64,000 bases of DNA from JAEUWI01 sp942492815 (lineage in GTDB: Bacteria > Hydrogenedentota > Hydrogenedentia > Hydrogenedentales > JAEUWI01). The stretch spans positions 930,001 to 994,000 of the forward strand of contig OW818658.1 of NCBI GenBank assembly GCA_942492815.1. The letters run 5' to 3'. Below, one piece after another: positions 16,050 through 23,357 of this stretch; position 1 is the stretch's first letter, and every line of letters starts with the position of its first letter. The notes beneath the pieces are model-generated. The model made no database searches, was not told the DNA's origin, and worked only from the letters and a program-made list of their open reading frames with translations. Both the position numbers and the translations under genes were made by a program.

Positions 16050-18041
16050 ATGGACGGCACTTCAGGCTGGATGATACAGCATGCATGGCTGATCCCCGCC
16101 TTTCCGCTGGTGACCTTCGCCCTGAATGGACTCTTCATCAGCCCGATTTCGAAGCGGGCCGCGGGTGTGGTGGCGACGCTCTCCATTCTGGCGTCGGCCC
16201 TGTGCGCCTATACCTTGGCTTACCAATATTTCACCGCTTTTCCCGCGGGCCACGAGCATCCCATCCTCGTGCCGTGGTCTTTTGAGTGGCTGCGCTACAT
16301 GCCGGGGCTCACGGTGAATGTGGGCGTGCTGGTTGATCCCATTTCCGTCCTGCTCATGTGCGTCGTTACCACGGTGAGCTTTCTGGTACACACGTACAGC
16401 ATTGCCTACATGCACGGCGAGTACGGTTTTGGCCGCTACTTCACCTACCTGAATCTCTTCACCTTCAGCATGCTCGGCCTGGTGGTCGCGCCCAACATCA
16501 TCCAGATGTACGTCTGCTGGGAACTGGTGGGTGTGAGCAGCTTTCTCCTCATCGGCTACTACTATAACAAGCCCTCCGCCGTTTCAGCGTCGAAAAAGGC
16601 CTTCATCGTCACGCGCTTCGCGGATCTTGGCTTCCTTATCGGCGTGATCCTGCTGAGCTATTTCGGCTTCCAGATCTATCCCGAGTGGAGCGTGGATGTG
16701 GGCGCGGTCGCCAATGGCCTGACGAACGTGCAGCCTGTGGATTTCGCTTATCTGAATCATCCCCTCTTCCTGGAGAAGTTTGCCGGGCTCGGGCTGACCT
16801 TCATCGGCATGAACCTGCTGACCCTCGCCATGATCCTGGTCTACATGGGTGCGGCGGGCAAGAGCGCCATGTTTCCCCTCCACATCTGGCTGCCCGACGC
16901 GATGGAGGGCCCCACGCCCGTCTCCGCGCTGATTCACGCGGCGACCATGGTGGTGGCGGGCGTGTACCTCGTGGCGCGGCTCTTTCCGGCTTTCGCCTTC
17001 AGCGGCACCGCTCTCCTGGTCGTGGCCTTTGTCGGTGCCTTCACCAGTCTCTTCGCGGCGGTCATCGGCATGACCCAGGACGACATCAAGCGGGTGCTGG
17101 CCTTCTCAACCCTGAGCCAGTTGGGGTACATGATGCTTGCCCTCGGCGTGAGCACCTCGGATCACACGCTGGGCTATACCGCGAGCATGTTTCATCTCTT
17201 CACCCACGCCTTCTTCAAGGCCCTGCTCTTCCTGGGCGCGGGCTCGGTGATTCACGCGGTCCACACGAACTCGATCTGGGAGATGGGCGGTCTGGCGAAG
17301 AAGATGCCGATCACCCACATCACCTTCCTCATTGCGACCCTCGCCATCAGCGGCATCTGGCCTTTTGCTGGCTTCTTCTCGAAAGATGAGATCCTGGCTT
17401 CGGCGCTGGCCAGCGGGCACTATGTAATCTTCGGCGTGGCCATGCTCGTGGCCGGACTTACCGCCTTCTACATGTTCCGCATCTACTTCGTCACCTTCTG
17501 GGGCAAAGGGCGTGGGGAGGGCGCTGGACACGCCCATGAGGCTCCGGCGCTCATGTGGATGCCCATGGCCTTTCTGGCGGTGCTCTCGTCGGTCACCGGT
17601 TTTATTCCCATGGGCGATTTTGTGAGCCTCGGCGCCCACGAGGTTCACCACGGGATCAACCTGGCCATTGCCGTGCCCGCGACGGTGGTGGCGCTTCTGG
17701 GTATTTCGGTCGCGGCCTTCCTCTACCTTGGCGATGGCGCTCGCGCCCGCGCGGCGGCCGATGGCCTGGGCGTCGTCTATCGCACGGTGAAGCAGAAGTT
17801 TTATTTTGACGAACTCTATCTCTTTGTCACGCACCGGATAATTTTTCGCAATATCGCCCGCCCCATCGCCTGGTTCGACAAGCGCGTGGTGGATGGCGGG
17901 GTGGATGCCAGCGGCTGGCTCACGCGCCAGGGCGGCTGGATGCTGAGTCGCACGCAGACGGGTCAGGTCCAGACCTATGGCCTGTGGTTTACGGGCGGCG
18001 TGGCCTTTTTGATTTTGATGCTGTGGTGCGCGCTGGCCTAG
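16050..18041 (+). CDS. nuoL: NADH-quinone oxidoreductase subunit L
   Basis: The largest proton-pumping subunit, related to MrpA-type antiporters; 663 residues. Features seen include YMHGEYGFGRYFTYLNLF, the transmembrane Glu/Lys region (CWELVGVSSFLLIGYY), PLHIWLPDAMEGPTPVSALIHAATMV and the C-terminal long-helix region with FYFDELY. The length is slightly above typical. It is separated from nuoM by 37 bases with a clear AGGAG-type site, suggesting independent ribosome entry. Confidence 0.95.
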   Translation: MDGTSGWMIQHAWLIPAFPLVTFALNGLFISPISKRAAGVVATLSILASALCAYTLAYQYFTAFPAGHEHPILVPWSFEWLRYMPGLTVNVGVLVDPISVLLMCVVTTVSFLVHTYSIAYMHGEYGFGRYFTYLNLFTFSMLGLVVAPNIIQMYVCWELVGVSSFLLIGYYYNKPSAVSASKKAFIVTRFADLGFLIGVILLSYFGFQIYPEWSVDVGAVANGLTNVQPVDFAYLNHPLFLEKFAGLGLTFIGMNLLTLAMILVYMGAAGKSAMFPLHIWLPDAMEGPTPVSALIHAATMVVAGVYLVARLFPAFAFSGTALLVVAFVGAFTSLFAAVIGMTQDDIKRVLAFSTLSQLGYMMLALGVSTSDHTLGYTASMFHLFTHAFFKALLFLGAGSVIHAVHTNSIWEMGGLAKKMPITHITFLIATLAISGIWPFAGFFSKDEILASALASGHYVIFGVAMLVAGLTAFYMFRIYFVTFWGKGRGEGAGHAHEAPALMWMPMAFLAVLSSVTGFIPMGDFVSLGAHEVHHGINLAIAVPATVVALLGISVAAFLYLGDGARARAAADGLGVVYRTVKQKFYFDELYLFVTHRIIFRNIARPIAWFDKRVVDGGVDASGWLTRQGGWMLSRTQTGQVQTYGLWFTGGVAFLILMLWCALA

Positions 18042-18078
18042 CGCGTGTCCAATCGTAGTAGGAGAGTAAGGAACTAAC

Positions 18079-19629
18079 ATGGGTCTTCTCAGTTGGCTCA
18101 TAGCCGTGCCGTTCCTGACCATGGTCGCGGTACTGTTCGTGCCGGATCGGCACTGGCGCGCGATCCGGTGGATCTCCCTCGCCGGCACGGGGCTGGGCCT
18201 GGTGCTGACCGCGGTCGTGACGTGGCGCTACTGGGTCGAGTCCCAGGCGGATCTGGAGGGGCTTCGCACCGCCACCCTGACGAAGCTCTACCTGGTGGAG
18301 CGATTCACCTGGTTCGAGCCGCTGGGCATCCAGTATTACCTGGGCATCGACGGGATCTCCGTCAGCATGGTCATTCTGACGGCGCTGATCATCTTCTGCG
18401 GCGTGCTGGCGAGCTGGAATGTGGAAACGCGCACGAAGGAATTCTTCGCCCTGCTCCTCCTGCTGGTGGCGGGCGTCTTCGGCGTCTTCCTCACCTACGA
18501 TCTGTTCTTGTTCTTCATGTTCTACGAACTCGCCGTGCTGCCCATGTACCTCCTCATCGGTATCTGGGGCACGGGACCCAAAGAGTACGCGGCCATGAAG
18601 CTCACCATCATGCTGCTGGCGGGGAGCGCCTTCGTGCTCGTGGGGATGCTCGCCCTCTTCCATGAATCGGGCCTTCACACCTTCGATCTGCAGCAGCTCG
18701 CCACGGTGGACTATTCCGATCGCTTCCAGTGGTGGTTCTTCCCCATGATTTTCGTGGGCTTCGGCGTGCTCGGCGCGCTGTTCCCTTTCCACACCTGGTC
18801 GCCCGACGGCCACAGTTCCGCGCCCACGGCCGTTTCCATGCTCCATGCGGGCGTGCTGATGAAGCTCGGCGGCTACGGCGCCCTGCGCATCGCCGTGTAC
18901 CTCCTGCCGGAAGGCGCGAAGGACTGGGGCCTCTTCTTCATGGGCCTCACCACGATCAACATCCTTTACGGTTCCTTCGGCGCGGTCATGCAGAAGGACC
19001 TGAAGTATTTCACGGCCTACTCCTCCGTGAGCCACTGCGGCTTCGTGCTCTTCGGCGTGGCCACCTTGAACCTGATGGGCTTCAAGGGCGCCGTGCTCCA
19101 GATGTTCAGCCACGGCATCATGACGGGGCTCTTCTTCGGCCTCATCGGCATGGTTTACGGGCGCACCCACACCCGCGTGATCCCGGACATGGGCGGCCTG
19201 GCCAAAGTAATGCCCTGGCTGGCGACCTGCTTCTACATCGCGGGTCTGGCGAGTCTGGGCCTGCCGGGTCTGGCGGGCTTCGTGGCGGAAACCCACGTGT
19301 TCCTCGGCGGTTTCTTCGGCAACCCCTGGTCCAGCACCATCGCCACCCGGGTGCTCACAGTCATCACCACCCTCTCCATCGTGGTGACGGCGGTGTATGT
19401 GCTGCGCGGCCTGGCCATGGCCTTCCAGGGGCCCATCAAGGATCCGCACTTTGAAGAACTCACCGACGCCACATTGACCGAGAAACTCGCGACGGGAATA
19501 CTGGTGGCCACGCTCCTTGTGGCCGGCCTTTTCCCGTGGCTGTTGATTGACCTTATTGAACCTTCTCTCTACCCCTTCATCAATCGCCTTCAGGATGTCG
19601 CCGCGGCGGGCCTGATGGGCGGATCGTAA
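18079..19629 (+). CDS. nuoM: NADH-quinone oxidoreductase subunit M
   Basis: A proton-pumping antiporter-like subunit, 516 residues, about fourteen helices. It shows FFMFYELAVLPMYLLIGIWG (conserved Glu), LGALFPFHTWSPDGHSSAPTAVSMLHAGVLMKLGGYG and FTAYSSVSHCGFVLFG. The start ATG 18079 has AGGAG upstream. It is followed two bases after its stop by nuoN. Confidence 0.95.
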   Translation: MGLLSWLIAVPFLTMVAVLFVPDRHWRAIRWISLAGTGLGLVLTAVVTWRYWVESQADLEGLRTATLTKLYLVERFTWFEPLGIQYYLGIDGISVSMVILTALIIFCGVLASWNVETRTKEFFALLLLLVAGVFGVFLTYDLFLFFMFYELAVLPMYLLIGIWGTGPKEYAAMKLTIMLLAGSAFVLVGMLALFHESGLHTFDLQQLATVDYSDRFQWWFFPMIFVGFGVLGALFPFHTWSPDGHSSAPTAVSMLHAGVLMKLGGYGALRIAVYLLPEGAKDWGLFFMGLTTINILYGSFGAVMQKDLKYFTAYSSVSHCGFVLFGVATLNLMGFKGAVLQMFSHGIMTGLFFGLIGMVYGRTHTRVIPDMGGLAKVMPWLATCFYIAGLASLGLPGLAGFVAETHVFLGGFFGNPWSSTIATRVLTVITTLSIVVTAVYVLRGLAMAFQGPIKDPHFEELTDATLTEKLATGILVATLLVAGLFPWLLIDLIEPSLYPFINRLQDVAAAGLMGGS

Positions 19630-19631
19630 AG

Positions 19632-21098
19632 GTGACCGGCCACGCCATGATTATCGCCATTCCAGAACTGATTGTGATTGCGACCGCCTTCGCCATCCTG
19701 GTCAGTGACCTGTTCATGACCGAAAACAGCCGCCGCGCCCTCGCGCCGATGGCCGCCATCGGCCTCGCCCTGGGTCTGGTGGTGACGGTGCTTCTTGTGC
19801 CCACATCGGGTGAACTGCTGGGCGGGCGCTTCGTCATGGATCCCGTGGCCTGGTGGTTCAAGATTCTCTTCATGCTCTCCGCCTTCATCGCCGTGATCCT
19901 GTCCATGGACACGCTGGACGGCCGGGCGCGGGCACGTCGTCGGGGGATGGGCTTCCGGGGCGAGTACTACGCGATACTCCTTTCCAGCGTCATCGGGATG
20001 ATGCTCATCGTGTCCTCCCGCGAGCTGGCGACCCTTTTCGTCAGCCTGGAAATCGCCACCCTGCCGCTCTTCGTGCTGGCCGCGTGGCGCCGCGACGACC
20101 CGAAGTCCGGAGAAGCGGGCCTGAAATATGTGATCCTCGGTTCCCTCGCCTCGGCTTTCATCGTCTACGGCTTCGGCATCCTTTATGGCATCGCCGGGAG
20201 CACCCGCCTCGATGTGATCGCAGCCGCCGTCTCGGGCACGTACACGCCCGCCTTCCTGCTGGCCGTGGCGCTTGTCCTCGCGGGTACAGGCTTCAAGCTG
20301 ACCGTGGTACCCTTCCACCTCTGGGCCGCGGACGTCTATCAGGGCGCGCCCACGATCGTCACGGCCTATTTGTCTGTCGCGTCGAAAGCGGCGGGTCTCG
20401 CCTTTGCCTTCCAGATACTCTATGGCCTCTTCGGCGCCTGGGTGTCCCAGTGGGGCGCGGTGATCGCCCTCCTGGCCGCCCTCACCATGACCCTCGGCAA
20501 TCTCGTCGCCATCGTGCAGCACGACATCAAACGCTTCATGGCCTTCAGCGCCATCTCCCAGGCGGGCTATTTCCTGCTCGGCTTCCTCGGGCAGGGGAGC
20601 GAGGGCGTGCCCGCCATGCTCTACTATCTCATCGTCTACGCCGTGAGCAATCTCGCCGTTTTTGCCGCTATCGTCTGGTTTGAAAATGAGACCGGCAAGG
20701 AAACAATCGAAGACTATCGCGGCCTTTCCCTCACCAACCCCCTCATGGCCCTCGGCATGATGGTCGCCCTCTTCAGCCTCGCGGGGATTCCGCCCCTCTC
20801 CGGCTTCGTGGGGAAATTCTTCCTCTTCAGCATCGCCTCCAAAGCGGGTTACCACTGGCTCGTCGCCCTGGCCGCCGTCAACTCCACCATCTCGCTCTAC
20901 TACTACCTGCGCGTCGTTCGCCAGATGTACATCGAGCCCGCCGACAGCGAAGTACCCGTGCCGCGCCGCTCGCCCATCATCGGCACGACCCTGGCCCTTC
21001 TCGCCATCGCCATCATCGCCCTCGGCGTCATCCCCACGGTCTACGAGCGCATCCACGCCACCACCATCGCCTGGCTGCCCACCCTGCCCATTCTGTAG
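19632..21098 (+). CDS. nuoN: NADH-quinone oxidoreductase subunit N
   Basis: The third antiporter-like pumping subunit, 488 residues. It shows FVSLEIATLPLFVLAAW (conserved Glu), FKLTVVPFHLWAADVYQGAPTIVTAYLSVASKAAG and IPPLSGFVGKFFLF. The start used is GTG at 19632; ATG 19647 (MIIAIPELIV) is equally possible. It is the last gene of the operon. No nuoE, nuoF or nuoG follows or precedes, so this is an eleven-subunit complex I. Confidence 0.94.
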   Translation: MTGHAMIIAIPELIVIATAFAILVSDLFMTENSRRALAPMAAIGLALGLVVTVLLVPTSGELLGGRFVMDPVAWWFKILFMLSAFIAVILSMDTLDGRARARRRGMGFRGEYYAILLSSVIGMMLIVSSRELATLFVSLEIATLPLFVLAAWRRDDPKSGEAGLKYVILGSLASAFIVYGFGILYGIAGSTRLDVIAAAVSGTYTPAFLLAVALVLAGTGFKLTVVPFHLWAADVYQGAPTIVTAYLSVASKAAGLAFAFQILYGLFGAWVSQWGAVIALLAALTMTLGNLVAIVQHDIKRFMAFSAISQAGYFLLGFLGQGSEGVPAMLYYLIVYAVSNLAVFAAIVWFENETGKETIEDYRGLSLTNPLMALGMMVALFSLAGIPPLSGFVGKFFLFSIASKAGYHWLVALAAVNSTISLYYYLRVVRQMYIEPADSEVPVPRRSPIIGTTLALLAIAIIALGVIPTVYERIHATTIAWLPTLPIL

Positions 21099-21108
21099 CC
21101 CAAGGGTC

Positions 21109-21483
21109 TCAGGGGCTTTCCGACGCGTGTTCATAAGCCCCGATGTCTATCCCCGGGCCCAGGGGACGCGGATTGCCGTCGAGGTCTTCGGTGGGCGCAC
21201 CTTCTGTCGTCCCCGCATCAATAGCAGGGGAGTCGACCCGGAGGCGATAGTCACCGCCCTCCGGATCCACAAAAAGCGGATCGGCGTCGAGATTGCCTTC
21301 GCCCGGGTGGCCGCCTTGAATGATGGAATGGGTAATGGGAGAATCGAACAAGGCGAAGTCGCCGCGCGTATCCCAAAGTATGGAATTGGAGATTGAGGCC
21401 TTGCTTTGCTGTCCACCTAGCCCATCTTCCGCAGTTATCCACTCATTCCGGTCGAATATGGTTATTTCATCGACGTAAGTTCT
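21109..21483 (-). pseudogene. 3' remnant of the beta-helix gene cut by the IS element
   Basis: An open minus-strand frame reading ...ITAEDGLGG, ISNSILWDTRGDFALFDSPI, SIIQGGHPGEGNLDADPLFVD, RLRVDSPAIDAGT and ending IDIGAYEHASESP. This is the usual C-terminal end of a right-handed beta-helix (choice-of-anchor Q type) protein. It continues the protein encoded at 23342-25963, which stops inside the IS element. After removing the element and one copy of its flanking 12-bp repeat, the two parts are out of frame by one base (TGA at 21467-21469 in the upstream frame), so a further indel has occurred or the joint is not exact. It probably yields no product. Confidence 0.75.
21417..21437 (+). repeat. 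21-bp inverted repeat flanking the insertion, left arm
   Basis: Exact reverse complement of 23420-23440 (starts CTAGCCCATCTTCC, ends GCAGTTA). Both arms lie in the interrupted beta-helix gene, not in the IS element. Without the element they would sit about 140 bases apart in that gene, pointing to a local inversion or a palindromic segment near the insertion site. Confidence 0.8.
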
Positions 21484-21515
21484 TTACTACGTTGGACACG
21501 CTCCTGAATTTGGCG

Positions 21516-21527
21516 TGTAGTCCAGAC
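21516..21527 (+). repeat. 12-bp direct repeat (probable target duplication), left
   Basis: TGTAGTCCAGAC, repeated exactly in the same orientation at 23358-23369. It borders the IS element on the side facing nuoN. Long target duplications are known for IS1634-type elements. Confidence 0.7.
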
Positions 21528-23357
21528 CGCCCTCTTGCGGGTTTTTGGCGTCCGTGCCACTATGGTGGTGGCCATAGAGAACCGCCTTGTGTTTCTGAAA
21601 CCTCATCGCCGCGAGAAGAAAGGCGTCGTCTACGAGTACTGGACGCTTGAGGAGTCGGTTCGTACGGTCGAGGGCCCCCGTCATCGCACCGTGGCGACGC
21701 TTGGCAAGCTGCCAGGGTTGGAAGAGGAGGCCCGGGTCGGCTGGGAGCACATCGGGGAGATTCTCGATGGCCGCGGCCACCAGCTCGACCTGCTGCGGCG
21801 GGAGCCGTCGCCTCCGGCCTGGGCGCGGGTGGACACGTCGCGCCTGCGTGTAGAGCGGCTGCGCAAGTTCGGAGAAGTTTACCTGGGCCTGGCGCTGTGG
21901 CGTCGGCTGAAGCTGGATGCTTTCTTCAGCGAGGCCATGGAGCCCGGTCGCGAGGAGATTGCCTGGAGCACCATGGCGTGTATCCTGGTCCTGGCCCGGT
22001 TTTGCGCGCCGTCGTCGGAGTTGCAGATTGCCCAGTTCTGGTACGGCAAAACGGCCCTGGATGAACTGCTTCAGGTGCCGGAGGCAAAGGTGAACGATGA
22101 CCGGCTGTACCGCGCGCTGGACGAACTGCTCCCCCACAAGGACGGGCTCTTCCGCCATTTCCAGCGGGTCTACGGCGAGCTGTTTGGCACCGTCTTCGAT
22201 ATCCTGCTCTACGACATCACCTCCACCTACTTCGAGGGTCGGGCCAAAGGCAACGCCCAGGCCCAACACGGCTACTCGCGCGACAAGCGTTCCGACTGCG
22301 TTCAGGTGTGCATTGGCCTGGTCGCCACGCCCGAGGGGCTGCCGCTGGCCTATGAAGTCTTCGATGGCAACCGAACAGACGTAACCACGGTCGAGGAAAT
22401 TGTGGAGGCGATGCGGAAGAAATACGGCCACGAGCGACGCACCTGGGTGATGGACCGCGGGATGGTGAGCGAGAAGAATCTCTCCATGCTGCGCGAGGTC
22501 CAGGCCAGCTACATCGTGGGCACGCCCAAGTCCGAGCTCAAGACCTTTGAACAAAAACTCCTGGAGGAAGACTGGGAACAAGTGGGGCCCGGCGTTGAAG
22601 TGAAACTGTGCGCGGCACCCGAAGGCGATGCGGAAACCTTTGTGCTGTGCCGCTCCGAAGGCCGCATCCAGAAAGAACACGCCATCCGCGAGAAGCAGGT
22701 CAAACGGCTCGAAGCCGAACTGGACGGCCTCAAGGCCAGCATCCAGGCCGACAAGCGGGCCCTGCGCAACTACAGCACCGCCGAACGGCGCGTGGGCCGC
22801 CTCTTCCAGAAGTACTCCCGCGCGGCCCGCTGGTTCGAGGTGAAAATCACCGAAGAGGACGACCCAAAGCACAAGAGCGGGAAGCGCCTCGCCATCTCGA
22901 TAAACAAGAACGAGGAGTACCGTGAATGGAGCGAGCTGGCGGACGGCTGCTACCTGCTGCGCACCAATCTTCAGGGCTGGGAGGCCAGTGCTCTCTGGAA
23001 AACCTATATCGGCCTTACGCAGGTCGAAGACGCGTTTCGCGCCACGAAGCATGACCTCGGTCTGCGGCCTCTGTTCCACCAGAAGGAGGACCGCACCCAG
23101 GCGCACATCCTCGTGTGCTTCCTCGCCTTGGTCCTGTGGCGTACCCTGCAACAATGGATGGACGGCTGCGGCCTCGGCACCGCCCCCAGAAAGCTGCTCG
23201 AACACATGGCCGAAGTACGTTCCATGGACGTCATTCTCCCCACGGACGCGGGCACCGACGTGCGCCTGCGAACCGTCAGCCGGCCCGACAAGCACCTGGC
23301 CATTCTACTGGACAAACTGAAGCTGCCCCTGCCCACCAAACCTAAACCGATCTAAAA
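21528..23357 (+). mobile_element. IS1634-like insertion sequence
   Basis: A 1.83-kb element with a single DDE transposase gene, bounded by a 12-bp direct repeat (21516-21527 and 23358-23369). Clear terminal inverted repeats were not visible by eye, so the exact ends are uncertain by some bases. It lies inside the reading frame of a membrane/beta-helix protein of the ABC operon and splits it. The intact transposase and exact repeats suggest a recent insertion. Confidence 0.75.
21562..23355 (+). CDS. IS1634-family transposase
   Basis: A DDE/RNase-H-fold transposase of the IS4 superfamily, IS1634 group, about 597 residues. The three catalytic regions are visible: Asp in LLYDITSTYFEG, Asp in TWVMDRGMVSEKNL and Glu in TQVEDAFRATKHDL, followed by the family C-terminus LRPLFHQKEDRTQAHILVCFLAL. 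ATG 21562 (MVVAIENRLV) is chosen; TTG at 21535 would add nine residues. No frameshift or internal stop is seen, so it should be active. Only one copy occurs in the window. Confidence 0.9.
   Translation: MVVAIENRLVFLKPHRREKKGVVYEYWTLEESVRTVEGPRHRTVATLGKLPGLEEEARVGWEHIGEILDGRGHQLDLLRREPSPPAWARVDTSRLRVERLRKFGEVYLGLALWRRLKLDAFFSEAMEPGREEIAWSTMACILVLARFCAPSSELQIAQFWYGKTALDELLQVPEAKVNDDRLYRALDELLPHKDGLFRHFQRVYGELFGTVFDILLYDITSTYFEGRAKGNAQAQHGYSRDKRSDCVQVCIGLVATPEGLPLAYEVFDGNRTDVTTVEEIVEAMRKKYGHERRTWVMDRGMVSEKNLSMLREVQASYIVGTPKSELKTFEQKLLEEDWEQVGPGVEVKLCAAPEGDAETFVLCRSEGRIQKEHAIREKQVKRLEAELDGLKASIQADKRALRNYSTAERRVGRLFQKYSRAARWFEVKITEEDDPKHKSGKRLAISINKNEEYREWSELADGCYLLRTNLQGWEASALWKTYIGLTQVEDAFRATKHDLGLRPLFHQKEDRTQAHILVCFLALVLWRTLQQWMDGCGLGTAPRKLLEHMAEVRSMDVILPTDAGTDVRLRTVSRPDKHLAILLDKLKLPLPTKPKPI

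Noticed and set aside
17106..21134. Several long minus-strand open frames (360-510 codons) across nuoL-nuoN
   Set aside because: They are rich in His, Gly, Glu and Arg, as expected for antisense of hydrophobic GC-rich genes, and lie fully under the nuo genes.
21487..23295. A 602-codon minus-strand frame under the transposase
   Set aside because: Antisense of the intact IS1634-like transposase, with no family match.
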